This document shows positions 10,038 to 19,084 of a DNA stretch of 64,000 nt, piece after piece (position 1 is the stretch's first letter; each line of letters begins with the position of its first letter). This DNA comes from Pseudomonas oryzicola (GTDB lineage Bacteria > Pseudomonadota > Gammaproteobacteria > Pseudomonadales > Pseudomonadaceae). A program made the position numbers and the translations under genes. The DNA lies in the NCBI RefSeq assembly GCF_014269185.2, contig NZ_JABWRZ020000003.1:62001-126000 (forward strand). Reading direction: 5' to 3'. Under the pieces are notes generated by a model that worked only from the letters and a program-made list of their open reading frames with translations, searched no databases and was not told where the DNA came from.

Positions 10038-11264
10038 GTGACAAAAGTCGCGATGATTGTTTGGAATGAATTCGTCAATGACGCCAGAGTATTGAAGGAA
10101 GCACAAACTCTCGCGGCTTCGGATTACCGCGTCACGGTTTTCGCACTCCACACACCTGGAAAAACCCTGCAATCAGAAGTCATTCAAGAAAACCTCAGCG
10201 TTAGCAGGGTTGCTCGGTCGCCATTATGGCGCTGGAGAAAAACGAAGAGTAGCATTGCTTCACCGGTAACCGCATCAAAAGCACATTCAGACCACGCGCG
10301 CATTTCGGCATTGAGAGTGATTGCCCGAATGTGGACTCACTTGGGCTTGCTGTTGAAAATGGCAGCATATCGGCCAGATGTCATTCATGCGCATGACGTC
10401 AACACCTTGCCCACTGCCTGGTTGGTAAAAATCATCACCGGCGCAAAGCTGATCTACGATGCGCATGAAATCAGTACCAGTCGGGAAGGCTACGCAGGCT
10501 TGAAGAAAGCAGTTGCGCGGGTAGAGAACTTCTTGATCCCGCGCGCGTCTGCAGTCATTACGACTACCGATACTCGCGCCAAATACCTGGCTCGGTTATA
10601 CAAGGTTGAAAGACCCACTGTCCTGCAAAACAGACCACGATATTTCGAGTGCTCCAGAACCCGTATTCTTTACGAAGAGCTTGGCCTTTCCGAAGAATGG
10701 CCGATCGTGCTCTATCAAGGTGGGATTCAAAGCGGCAGAGGGTTAGAAAAACTCATACGGTGCGCCAAGCACCTTAACCCTTGCTACGTAGTGCTCATTG
10801 GCGGTGGACGCTTGACTTCCAAGTTAATATCTATTCGAGATGAGTTGAACCTGCAGCAGGTTGTACACTTCATCCCGACAGTTCCTCTTTCTAGCCTGCC
10901 TCAATATACTGCTGGCGCAGACATTGCGGTGCAGCCTATTGAGAATACTTGCTTCAACCATTTCAGCACAGACTCCAACAAACTGTTCGAGTACATAATA
11001 GCGGGCGTGCCCTCGGTTGCAACGAACTTCCCGGAAATCAGAAAAATCATCTCCCAGCATGAAACCGGCCTTCTCGTTCCTGCTGGTAGCGACCAAGCCC
11101 TTATAGATAGCCTTAATAAATTGATCTGCAACAGCGCGTTACGCAAAAAGTTCGCAGACAACTCGAAGAAAGCCGCAAAAAATCTGTCGTGGGAAACACA
11201 GGAGAAGCTGCTATTGGATCTCTATCAGACCGTATCGCCCCGCCATAAGAATAAAGCCGCTTGA
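10038..11264 (+). CDS. GT4-family glycosyltransferase
   Basis: A 408-residue GT-B fold enzyme, likely cytoplasmic, that adds a sugar to the growing polysaccharide. The N-terminal domain starts MTKVAMIVWNEFVNDARVLK and contains DVIHAHDVNTLPTAWL and YDAHEISTSREGY. The C-terminal nucleotide-sugar domain has VLYQGGIQSGRGLEKLI, LIGGGRL and the donor-site segment STDSNKLFEYIIAGVPSVAT with the E-x7-E type arrangement continued by HETGLLVPAG. The start is GTG at 10038 with AGCAGG seven bases upstream; an ATG five codons later is less well placed. It is almost contiguous with the next glycosyltransferase gene. Sugar donor and acceptor cannot be read from sequence. Confidence 0.88.
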   Translation: MTKVAMIVWNEFVNDARVLKEAQTLAASDYRVTVFALHTPGKTLQSEVIQENLSVSRVARSPLWRWRKTKSSIASPVTASKAHSDHARISALRVIARMWTHLGLLLKMAAYRPDVIHAHDVNTLPTAWLVKIITGAKLIYDAHEISTSREGYAGLKKAVARVENFLIPRASAVITTTDTRAKYLARLYKVERPTVLQNRPRYFECSRTRILYEELGLSEEWPIVLYQGGIQSGRGLEKLIRCAKHLNPCYVVLIGGGRLTSKLISIRDELNLQQVVHFIPTVPLSSLPQYTAGADIAVQPIENTCFNHFSTDSNKLFEYIIAGVPSVATNFPEIRKIISQHETGLLVPAGSDQALIDSLNKLICNSALRKKFADNSKKAAKNLSWETQEKLLLDLYQTVSPRHKNKAA

Positions 11265-11266
11265 GC

Positions 11267-12433
11267 ATGAATATCCTTATACTCAGCTTTTACTATCCTC
11301 CTGACCTCTCTGCCGGGTCTTTCAGGACCAAGGCTCTGGTAAACTCGCTAGTCAAGGATAGCGATAAAAAAGTGACTGTTACGGTATTAACAACACAGCC
11401 AAGTCGTTACCAAAGCTACACGCCGGCAGCATCTTCAGTTGAAATATCTGAAGCAGTTACTGTCAGGCGCATCGCGGTGGGAGCTCGCTGCGGCGGTTTT
11501 CTCGGGCAGGCGATACTGTTTTCGCAATATGCCAAGGAAGTTATTAAGTTCATTAAAGGAAAAGAATACGATGTGGTGTTCGCGACGTCATCGCGGATGA
11601 TGACGGCCACGCTCGGCTCCTTTGTTGCACGAAAATTGAACATCAAGCTTTTCCTCGACCTGAGAGATCTGTTTATAGATGCACTACCGGATGTTTTTCC
11701 TATGCGGGTAGGCTGCCTCGCCGCTTGGAGCCTACGGTTCCTGGAACGCTGGACAGTAACAAAAGCTCAATCTGTAAACTTAGCATCACCCGGTTTCGTG
11801 AATTACTTCAAAAGCCAATACCCCAATATGCCATTTACGGTGCACACGAATGGTATTGATGACATTTTTATTGAAAACCCGCTACTGCAAAGCAAACCAG
11901 CCAGTACGAAGTTAAATATTTTATACGCGGGAAACATCGGCATGGGCCAAGGGCTGCATCATATAATCCCGCAATTAGCAGCCAAGCTTTCCGAACAAGC
12001 AAAATTCACTGTCATCGGATGTGGAAGTGCCATCACTCAGCTGAAGTCTGCACTATCTCAACACAGCGTTACCAACGTCGAGATTATTGAGCCCGTGCGA
12101 AGAACCGACTTAATCAAGTACTATCAGAATGCAGATGTGCTTTTCCTGCATCTCAATGATATGCCTTCACTGAAAAATGTGATACCTTCAAAGCTCTTTG
12201 AATATGCAGCCACCGAGAAACCGATCCTCGGAGGCCTGAGTGGATTTTCAGCAGAATTTGCCTCAAATAACATTACCAACATTGGAATTTTCAATCCCTG
12301 CGATGTCGAATCGGCACTTACAGCACTCCAAAAGCTCCATATTGGCGTGACTGACAGAAGAGATTTCGTTAGCAAGTTTTCACGAAAACAAATTATTAAG
12401 AAAATGGCTAACGTGCTATTACAAGAAACATAA
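11267..12433 (+). CDS. GT4-family glycosyltransferase
   Basis: A 388-residue GT-B fold glycosyltransferase. It starts MNILILSFYYPPDLSAGSF, the classic N-terminus of WbuB/GT4 enzymes, and its C-terminal half has NILYAGNIGMGQGLHHIIP, ADVLFLHLNDMPSLKNVIPS and KLFEYAATEKPILGGL. An in-frame TTG six bases earlier overlaps the previous stop codon; the ATG at 11267 is preferred because it gives the normal family start. The gene follows the preceding GT4 gene with a two-base gap and is clearly co-transcribed. Low-GC codon use sets it apart from the flanking core genes. Confidence 0.87.
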   Translation: MNILILSFYYPPDLSAGSFRTKALVNSLVKDSDKKVTVTVLTTQPSRYQSYTPAASSVEISEAVTVRRIAVGARCGGFLGQAILFSQYAKEVIKFIKGKEYDVVFATSSRMMTATLGSFVARKLNIKLFLDLRDLFIDALPDVFPMRVGCLAAWSLRFLERWTVTKAQSVNLASPGFVNYFKSQYPNMPFTVHTNGIDDIFIENPLLQSKPASTKLNILYAGNIGMGQGLHHIIPQLAAKLSEQAKFTVIGCGSAITQLKSALSQHSVTNVEIIEPVRRTDLIKYYQNADVLFLHLNDMPSLKNVIPSKLFEYAATEKPILGGLSGFSAEFASNNITNIGIFNPCDVESALTALQKLHIGVTDRRDFVSKFSRKQIIKKMANVLLQET

Positions 12434-12492
12434 GTTTTCCGTATAGCAGTATCTCATCCGGTATCGCCTTTATAATAGATGGCATCACTCAA

Positions 12493-13800
12493 ATGAATCT
12501 AATCAACGCATTTAAAAACAGTACACCAAACGTCAAACTCGAGCATGGAGATGGCGGTATAACATGCATTTCCACTCTCGGCCAGACGGAACACGAGTAT
12601 GTGTACTCCGATGTGCTAGTTTTTTCTGAGTGGTTTAGCGATATAGAATCTGCAACTTTTTCCCTTCTTTGCAGAAATGGCACCTCAATAAGTATTGCCT
12701 TTTTTTATTTCGACGCCAATAAAACCAAGATTGACAGCAAGATACATCCGTCCAACCAGATGATTTCATTTAATCCTCCGGAAGGAACGGTGTATTTTCG
12801 CCTGGCGCTTCGCGTATACGGGCCAACAGAAGACCTATTGATTGCCATGCCGTCTGGCAACAATGAATCCGTGTTAGCAATGATGACAGCTTACAATAGC
12901 TTCAACTACTGCGCGCCCGAGATCGAGAAAAAAGCATCCTTCTGCAACAAAACCCCATTAATACTGCTAGAAACGCTATTCTGCGACACAGAAACAAATA
13001 TTTCCGCAATAACAAAATACTTGAGTTATTTCAAAGGACTAATCGGTCTAGTTGCAAAGCAGGACTATAAAAACTTCGCTTGGCTGATTCATGTATCCAG
13101 CGACAAAGGCCGTGCCATTGATGAAATTCGGAAATCAATTGAGCGCCTTCAACTTCAGGGAAATACCATATTGAACATATATGATCACCCTGCGGATGGA
13201 TATAAAAATGAGCATGAGACGCACATTGACCGTTTACGCCGACCTAACTCTACATATCCTGAACTTCGCGAAAAAATATTTACAAGCGCGTTAAGCGCCG
13301 CAGGCATCGCTCCTGAAAAAATTTCACCTGAGCAACTATTGATTCGCGTTGCAATTGATGATGACGATTTTATTTCCCCTCACTATTTCAGCAAGATTGT
13401 TGAGTTGGCCGTTCAAGAAGCCAAGGACCTTGATGAGGAAAACCCCCAGACCGTTATTGGAATCAATCGCATCTGGACTACTTACCTAACACCCGGAGGA
13501 AACTCTGTCGTCCATGACGTGGTTTTTTCAAGGATGATGACTGGATGCAAGTTTTCGGTAGGCCGCGGCATGATTCCCCTCACGCCTTATGCAATCCATG
13601 AACGCTTTGAAGACGTGCAGAATATTGCAGGCCGGAGCATACCGCATAAAATTTTCAAGCTAGAAAAACCAATTTTTTCCTACAATCGTCACGGCGGAAA
13701 CTACTCCAATCAAAATAAAAAAAGCTACTACGACGAACACATAGGCACTTATCAGTTTAAAAACCATGAGGAACTGATAACGTTCATTGAGAACTTCTAA
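12493..13800 (+). CDS. Putative glycosyltransferase, PF11316-like (DDDD motif), with N-terminal beta-domain
   Basis: A 435-residue protein. Residues about 20-120 form a predicted beta-rich domain (HEYVY at 34-38, YFRLALRVYG near 101-110) that resembles residues 1180-1310 of the giant protein at 4454. The rest looks like the putative rhamnosyltransferase family PF11316: LILLETLFCD, FAWLIHVSSDKG and the metal/nucleotide-sugar motif LIRVAIDDDDFISPHYF. With dTDP-rhamnose genes in the locus, rhamnosyl transfer is reasonable but not shown. The gene is markedly AT-rich and starts 59 bases after the GT4 gene. Family assignment comes from motif pattern only. Confidence 0.7.
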   Translation: MNLINAFKNSTPNVKLEHGDGGITCISTLGQTEHEYVYSDVLVFSEWFSDIESATFSLLCRNGTSISIAFFYFDANKTKIDSKIHPSNQMISFNPPEGTVYFRLALRVYGPTEDLLIAMPSGNNESVLAMMTAYNSFNYCAPEIEKKASFCNKTPLILLETLFCDTETNISAITKYLSYFKGLIGLVAKQDYKNFAWLIHVSSDKGRAIDEIRKSIERLQLQGNTILNIYDHPADGYKNEHETHIDRLRRPNSTYPELREKIFTSALSAAGIAPEKISPEQLLIRVAIDDDDFISPHYFSKIVELAVQEAKDLDEENPQTVIGINRIWTTYLTPGGNSVVHDVVFSRMMTGCKFSVGRGMIPLTPYAIHERFEDVQNIAGRSIPHKIFKLEKPIFSYNRHGGNYSNQNKKSYYDEHIGTYQFKNHEELITFIENF

Positions 13801-13812
13801 TACACTCTTGAT

Positions 13813-13837
13813 CGCCAAGGAGCATGGCTTCTTGGCG
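13813..13837 (+). terminator. Intergenic hairpin, possible attenuator
   Basis: Perfect 7-bp stem CGCCAAG (13813-13819) / CTTGGCG (13831-13837) with an 11-base loop, in the short gap between the PF11316-like gene and the membrane/kinase-like gene. It is followed by AGTTCTAATTATT rather than a clean U-run, so it may stabilise an mRNA end or weaken downstream expression rather than fully terminate. Confidence 0.3.
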
Positions 13838-13880
13838 AGTTCTAATTATTCACCCAGGCTAACCCAATTCGGAGTTAACC

Positions 13881-15626
13881 ATGTCGCAATTCAGAACCGA
13901 ACTCAACCAATGCATTCGCTGGGCTTTTTCGCTCGGCAAAAAGTTTTTGGGGGCGGCACCGATCCAAACGTCCTCGGTTCAAGTTATTTACATATTCAGC
14001 CAAGTCTTGCTGCTTCTGGCTTTTTTTCTGCCGTTGAAGGCGATTATTATTGTCAGCTCAGGCAGTATCCCGAATTATTTCCCCAGCGCAATTAAAAGCT
14101 ACTCACACAACACTGTAGTAATCTGGCTTAGTGTCAGCGCGATTTTTTTCTATGCCATACACCTGTGCTTTGAACTTCTTGCAACAAAGGTCACCGCGCA
14201 CGGAGCGCGTTCACTAATAGCAAAAACCAAGAAAATTGTACTGTTTGACAACCAAGAATCCATTGCAATAAATGCATATTCCAGATTCACCAGAGGATTG
14301 GCTGACCTCCTATTTTTTATCATTTCGGCAATCGTCCTTTTTATTTTTTACCCTCTTATTTCCACCTTGATCGGCGCATGCATTGTTGCATCCTACTCTA
14401 TACTCTCTATTGCATATAACCAATCCAAACGACTTCGCAAGACAATCACCCTGCACTCCCAAGACGCGCTAAACACAGTCAGTGGTTTTATATTCCTCAT
14501 CGTGTTCCTGGGGGTAATCGGTGATTTTCTCTATTTCACTCCCCCTCCAGCTTTTACAGCCCTAATATCTTTGTTGCTGGTGAGACAGTCACTGCAACGC
14601 CTAATTGGCTTTTGCATCAAACTGATTATGTTGCGGGCGCAGCACCTGCAAATTACTGCCATGTTCTTTCATAATCTCCCACTTTTATCAACGCCCTCTC
14701 AGAAAACTGACAATATCCACACTCTCATTGCGCCAGAACAGCGACAACACTGGATGCCTGCTGTTTTAAAATCACTTTTCACGCAAGATTTTACGGTAGA
14801 AAGCGTTAATAATTTCCAGCTTGGCTACCCAGATGTATACTGTTATGGTGTCGACTGCGCATCGAATACTAAACGTAAAAGTTTTATTATAAAGTTATTT
14901 GACTCAACTCGCGCCTACGCAGCATCGCAAGAGGCCTCGTTAATCTCAGAAATTAACAACTTGCCTTGCCCAAAACTCCTGAAGTCTGGGTTATTGAAAG
15001 ACAGCGCATATCACATATTTGAATGGAATCATGAAGACAAGATGTCTGGTAGAGAATACTACCTAAACTCTCTTGAGTTTCAAGCGCAACTACTAGCCCT
15101 CACTCCACCTGCCGCGCTGTTAAAGAAGTTTGGAAGGTCCAAAAGCCATTTAGAAAACAGATTACATGCGAACATGCTAAAGGAGCTTAGTCTTTATGCA
15201 GTCACTGCTCAAGACCAAGCCCAGGTCCTGGCACTTTCAGAGGAAATGAAATCGATTAAGTTGTACTTAAGCGATCTTCCTAAACAACTTATTTCGTTTG
15301 ATATCACACCTGACACACTTTTGAAAAATCTCGATGGCCAGCTTTCATCCCTTCAATGGGGTAATTGGCATTTTGAACCAGTCGGCGCAAACTGGCCCGT
15401 TACAGAGCATCAAAAACTGGAAGATGCCGTCAGAAATTCGAATATCCAGAATGCATCCAGGCAGATCAACTTAGAGACTGCAAAACTTTGCTCAGTGATG
15501 TATCTATTTGAACGCTATATCAACAAGCGCGACTACCAAGCGGCTTTAAATCTAATAAAAGAAATCTTGAGCCATGCACGAGCACTTAAAGTTGATTGTG
15601 ATCTAAGGTCCCCAATAGACCAATAG
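13881..15626 (+). CDS. Membrane protein fused to kinase-like (APH-fold) domain
   Basis: A 581-residue protein not recognised as any named family. Residues 30-250 hold about six membrane segments (near 33-58, 78-100, 139-157, 159-178, 199-217, 222-240), spaced like an ABC exporter membrane domain with shortened cytoplasmic loops; no ATPase domain follows. Residues 290-570 look like an aminoglycoside-phosphotransferase/kinase fold: beta3 lysine in SFIIKLFDS (K338), an alpha-C glutamate (EASLISEI), hinge HIFEWNHEDK, and a catalytic-loop counterpart ISFDITPDTL (D474). The usual Asn and the second metal-binding Asp appear replaced (T479, Q492), so it may be a pseudokinase. GGAG lies six bases before the ATG. 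Very AT-rich. Function unknown. Confidence 0.75.
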   Translation: MSQFRTELNQCIRWAFSLGKKFLGAAPIQTSSVQVIYIFSQVLLLLAFFLPLKAIIIVSSGSIPNYFPSAIKSYSHNTVVIWLSVSAIFFYAIHLCFELLATKVTAHGARSLIAKTKKIVLFDNQESIAINAYSRFTRGLADLLFFIISAIVLFIFYPLISTLIGACIVASYSILSIAYNQSKRLRKTITLHSQDALNTVSGFIFLIVFLGVIGDFLYFTPPPAFTALISLLLVRQSLQRLIGFCIKLIMLRAQHLQITAMFFHNLPLLSTPSQKTDNIHTLIAPEQRQHWMPAVLKSLFTQDFTVESVNNFQLGYPDVYCYGVDCASNTKRKSFIIKLFDSTRAYAASQEASLISEINNLPCPKLLKSGLLKDSAYHIFEWNHEDKMSGREYYLNSLEFQAQLLALTPPAALLKKFGRSKSHLENRLHANMLKELSLYAVTAQDQAQVLALSEEMKSIKLYLSDLPKQLISFDITPDTLLKNLDGQLSSLQWGNWHFEPVGANWPVTEHQKLEDAVRNSNIQNASRQINLETAKLCSVMYLFERYINKRDYQAALNLIKEILSHARALKVDCDLRSPIDQ

Positions 15627-15690
15627 ACAGACACAAGGCAAACGAAAGCAAGCACTTAGCACAATCCGTTTTTGCTAGTAGGGGTATATT

Positions 15691-16986
15691 TTGAACAAGA
15701 TCGTGTATGAAGACACCCACATCCAAGTCATACATTCTCCTGGCGCAGGCAAAAGCGTGGTAATTACTTTTGGTGATATGTTTTATCTCGCCAACGGATC
15801 AACTTTTTTTGCGGAAGCGCCTGCGAAGAAATTGAATCTGTCTGCCATCGGGTTCATGGCAAAAACTCGAAATTGGTATCCACAAGAGAGCGTAAGAAAA
15901 GCTATAGTTAAGATCGCTGATATTTTAGCTCAAAGCGATTTTCGCGTAGTTTACGGTGGATCGATGGGCGGATATGCTGCGCTAAAGTTTTCTCGGTTAT
16001 TAGGTGCTGATAGAGTTTACTCTCTCGTCCCGCAGTTCTCTATTGCCCCCAATGAAATATGCGACCACCGCTATAACTCTTATTTTAACGAAAACTCGAA
16101 CATAGACAACGCTATAACCTACCAGGATTTGGCTGGGGATATATATATTACCCACGATCCTGTTTTTCACCTCGACCATCAACACGTTGATAAAATCAGC
16201 AGGTTAGGCTACCCGATAACACTCATACCTTTGCGCTTCTCTATACATGGCGCCACGACCATACTCGCCAGTACTTCTTTCTTCGATGCTATAATTTGCG
16301 GAGACCGCATCTCCAAACGAAACCTTCTCTGTATCTTCAAAGAGCGCAAAAGGGTCTCTCGAAGTTATATTGAAGGCCTTGCCGAATACCTTAGCCATAA
16401 AAAACCTCGGACAGCTCTCAGGCTGATTTCTAACAGTATCGCAAATGGATTAATTGTTGATAACGCTAGAATTAGAAATACCATATCTATTTGCCTTAAG
16501 AAACATCATCTGAACACTGGCAGCATTGAAGAGTTTGAGTATTTGCTCGCACTAGGGGTTAAGAGATCACATAGTGATCTTAACGTTGACAGACCAGCAC
16601 TAAAAACCGCCCACAACACGATACTTGCCTATGATTCAATTACAAGGGAAATAATTCAAACAACAATAGACTGGACAAGACAACTTGTTTTTTTGCACCC
16701 TTTATCGATAAACGAAGGTAGCGGGCTATTGTCTATAACCGGCGACACCGGTACATCCATCTTGGTTACCCGCAATAACGAAGTGCGCACCGTAATTGAA
16801 GGGAGCGAATACCACGCGACTAACTATATTGTTTATCGAAAAAACAATGATTACTACACCATCTCCAGCGCAACCAAACATCTCAGCGCAATGTCAAATG
16901 GGAAATGTGCCTTTAGCGTGGAGCACGTAAGAGCTTGGGAAAAATTTTATCCAGCGAGCTTCAGCAGTACGCTACAACATTTTTGA
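15691..16986 (+). CDS. Two-domain alpha/beta-hydrolase-like protein
   Basis: A 431-residue protein. The N-terminal domain (about 1-210) shows an alpha/beta-hydrolase pattern: nucleophile elbow VVYGGSMGGYAAL with Ser91, an acid candidate in YITHDPVFHLDHQH (Asp156 or Asp162) and His186 in FSIHGATT. The C-terminal part (about 330-431) is beta-rich and unrecognised. It may be an esterase or acyl-transfer enzyme acting on the polysaccharide; no signal peptide is seen, so it acts in the cytoplasm unless carried by its neighbour. The start is TTG at 15691 with AGGGG six bases upstream; an in-frame GTG at 15703 is the alternative. Last gene of the plus-strand operon, AT-rich, 64 bases after the membrane/kinase-like gene. 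Confidence 0.72.
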   Translation: MNKIVYEDTHIQVIHSPGAGKSVVITFGDMFYLANGSTFFAEAPAKKLNLSAIGFMAKTRNWYPQESVRKAIVKIADILAQSDFRVVYGGSMGGYAALKFSRLLGADRVYSLVPQFSIAPNEICDHRYNSYFNENSNIDNAITYQDLAGDIYITHDPVFHLDHQHVDKISRLGYPITLIPLRFSIHGATTILASTSFFDAIICGDRISKRNLLCIFKERKRVSRSYIEGLAEYLSHKKPRTALRLISNSIANGLIVDNARIRNTISICLKKHHLNTGSIEEFEYLLALGVKRSHSDLNVDRPALKTAHNTILAYDSITREIIQTTIDWTRQLVFLHPLSINEGSGLLSITGDTGTSILVTRNNEVRTVIEGSEYHATNYIVYRKNNDYYTISSATKHLSAMSNGKCAFSVEHVRAWEKFYPASFSSTLQHF

Positions 16987-17300
16987 AATAGCTTGCGGGA
17001 ATGAGTGAAAAAATTTGCTCAACGCCCTGTCCTGGCAACGAAGCACAACTGACTAGGTTGTTCGTGCTCTCGACCTACGGATGGTGCGTCGGTAGTTATT
17101 GAATGCTTCGGGAGAGGTGCGCCTTTAACGCGCAAGAACCAGGGCAATGCCCTGGTTTTGAAGACTTTGACTGCTGAGGAGTCGATCTCGCTCAGTGGCG
17201 ACGTTGGTTATGCCGATCTCGGAGTGACTTGTTCGTACTTTCCTTAGATCTTGATTCTTTGCGCTACTCCAGATTCAAATAGCCTGAAGTAGCGGCGGTC
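16987..17300. other. Convergent intergenic gap with gene-remnant-like frame
   Basis: 314 bases between the converging 15691 and rmlA genes. Besides the terminator-like hairpin at 17137-17159, the plus strand has an open stretch from 17053 to a TAG at about 17248 whose translation looks protein-like (for example NALVLKTLTAEESISLSGD) but which lacks a start codon and ribosome site. It may be a decayed gene end left by recombination. Nothing else is supported. Confidence 0.35.
17137..17159. terminator. Perfect 9-bp hairpin with T-run
   Basis: AACCAGGGC (17137-17145) pairs exactly with GCCCTGGTT (17149-17157) around an AAT loop and runs into TTTT on the plus strand. It lies between two converging operons (plus-strand polysaccharide genes ending at 16986, minus-strand rml genes ending at 17301), where a terminator is expected; the triloop and short T-run make efficiency uncertain. 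Confidence 0.5.
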
Positions 17301-18191
17301 TTAATAGACCCGATCCTGCACCAACCTCTTCAAATACTGCCCATACCCATTCTTCGCCAACGGTTCCGCCAGTTTCAACAGCTGCTCCGCCCCGATCCAC
17401 CCCTGCCGGAACGCCACTTCTTCCGGACAAGCCACCTTCAACCCCTGCCGCCGCTCGATAGTCGCGATATACCCACTGGCCTCCAGCAACGAATCATGCG
17501 TCCCGGTATCCAGCCAGGCATACCCGCGCCCCATGATTTCCACCGACAACCGATTCTGCTCGAGATATACGCGATTCAAGTCGGTAATTTCCAGTTCGCC
17601 GCGTGCAGACGGCTTGATGCCTTTGGCAATCTCGACCACGTCCTTGTCGTAGAAGTACAACCCGGTCACGGCATAGCTGGACTTCGGATTGGCCGGCTTC
17701 TCTTCCAGGCTGATCGCCTTGCCCTTGTCATCGAACTCGACTACGCCGTAGCGTTCTGGGTCGTGCACGTGGTAGGCGAATACGCTGGCACCGTCACCAC
17801 GGGCCATGGCATTGCCCAGCAGTTGCTGGAAATCATGGCCGTAGTAGATGTTATCGCCCAGCACCAGCGCCGACAGGTCGTTGCCGATGAACTCTTCACC
17901 GATCAGAAAGGCTTGCGCAAGGCCGTCTGGCGAAGCTTGTACGGCGTAGGAAATGCTGATGCCCCACTGCTGGCCATCGCCCAGCAGTTGCTCGAAGCGT
18001 GGGGTGTCCTGCGGGGTGGAGATGATGAGGACGTCCTGGATACCCGCAAGCATCAGCGTGGTCAGCGGGTAGTAGATCATCGGCTTGTCGTACACCGGCA
18101 ACAGTTGCTTGGATATCGCCAGGGTCGCCGGGTGCAGGCGGGTACCCGAGCCGCCCGCCAGGATGATGCCTTTACGCTTGATAGTATTCAT
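17301..18191 (-). CDS. rmlA: Glucose-1-phosphate thymidylyltransferase
   Basis: First step of dTDP-L-rhamnose synthesis: glucose-1-phosphate plus dTTP gives dTDP-glucose. The 296-residue length is normal. Key segments are [20 protein letters not shown] (residues 10-29, nucleotide binding), [30 protein letters not shown] (metal/product site) and the C-terminal [15 protein letters not shown]. It overlaps rmlD by four bases (17301-18191 against 18188-19084), the last gene of the minus-strand unit wbpV-wbpL-wbpM-rmlB-rmlD-rmlA. RmlA is usually feedback-inhibited by dTDP-rhamnose. Assignment is firm. Confidence 0.97.
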   Translation of the reverse strand: MNTIKRKGIILAGGSGTRLHPATLAISKQLLPVYDKPMIYYPLTTLMLAGIQDVLIISTPQDTPRFEQLLGDGQQWGISISYAVQASPDGLAQAFLIGEEFIGNDLSALVLGDNIYYGHDFQQLLGNAMARGDGASVFAYHVHDPERYGVVEFDDKGKAISLEEKPANPKSSYAVTGLYFYDKDVVEIAKGIKPSARGELEITDLNRVYLEQNRLSVEIMGRGYAWLDTGTHDSLLEASGYIATIERRQGLKVACPEEVAFRQGWIGAEQLLKLAEPLAKNGYGQYLKRLVQDRVY

Positions 18192-19084
18192 TTTTCGTGT
18201 ATTTCCGTGAGCATGCGAGCCACACCCAGGCGCCAGTCCGGCAAGGTCAGGGCAAACGCTTTCTGCAGTTTATGGGTGTCCAGACGCGAATTGGCAGGCC
18301 GCTTGGCCGGCGTCGGATAGGCATCGGTGGTCAACGGGTTGACCTGTTCAGCATGGGCTTTCAGGGACACGCCCTGGGCAACCGCATGTTCAAGCACATA
18401 GCGGGCGTAGCCGCACCAGGTGGTTTCACCGCCTGCCGCCAGGTGATAAAGGCCGGTCAGGGCCGGGTTGGCTCGGGTCGCGGTAATGGCATGGGCGGTA
18501 ACATCGGCGATCAGTTCGGCACCAGTGGGGGCACCGTACTGGTCATCGATCACGCCCAGGCTGTCGCGCTCCGCGGCCAGGCGCAGCATGGTCTTGGCGA
18601 AGTTCTTGCCGCGTGCGGCATATACCCAGCAGGTGCGGAAGATCAAATGCTGGCAAGCGGAAGCCTGAATGGCCTCTTCGCCAGCCAGCTTGCTTTCGCC
18701 ATAGGCATTCAGCGGGCCGACCGTATCCTCTTCCCGCCAGGGCTGGGTACCCTGCCCCGGGAACACGTAATCGGTAGAGTAATGCACCAGCAACGCACCA
18801 CAGTCAGCGGCGGCGCAGGCCAGCACGCCAACAGCTTCGGCGTTTACCCTGAAAGCTTGCTCGCGTTCGCTTTCCGCCTTGTCCACGGCGGTGTAGGCGG
18901 CAGCATTGACGATGACATCAGGCGCATAGGTGCGCACGGTTTCGGCCAGGCCCGACAGGTTGGCCAGATCGCCGCAGTACGCCTGGCTGCGGGAATTCAG
19001 CGCCAACAACTGGCCCAGCGGGGCCAGGCTGCGTTGCAGTTCCCAGCCCACCTGGCCGTCCTTGCCCAGTAGCAGAATCTTCAT
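18188..19084 (-). CDS. rmlD: dTDP-4-dehydrorhamnose reductase
   Basis: Final step of dTDP-L-rhamnose synthesis, NAD(P)H-dependent reduction of dTDP-4-keto-rhamnose. The 298-residue SDR-type enzyme has the nucleotide-binding start [43 protein letters not shown] and the catalytic YxxxK as [10 protein letters not shown]. It overlaps rmlB by four bases upstream and rmlA by four bases downstream, so the three are translationally coupled. The fourth rhamnose gene, rmlC, is not here but about 15 kb to the right at 34417. Confidence 0.96.
   Translation of the reverse strand: MKILLLGKDGQVGWELQRSLAPLGQLLALNSRSQAYCGDLANLSGLAETVRTYAPDVIVNAAAYTAVDKAESEREQAFRVNAEAVGVLACAAADCGALLVHYSTDYVFPGQGTQPWREEDTVGPLNAYGESKLAGEEAIQASACQHLIFRTCWVYAARGKNFAKTMLRLAAERDSLGVIDDQYGAPTGAELIADVTAHAITATRANPALTGLYHLAAGGETTWCGYARYVLEHAVAQGVSLKAHAEQVNPLTTDAYPTPAKRPANSRLDTHKLQKAFALTLPDWRLGVARMLTEIHEK

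Noticed and set aside
13787..14095. 102-codon open frame overlapping the start of the membrane/kinase-like gene
   Set aside because: It is an out-of-frame shadow spanning a hairpin and the better-supported gene at 13881, with no ribosome site of its own.
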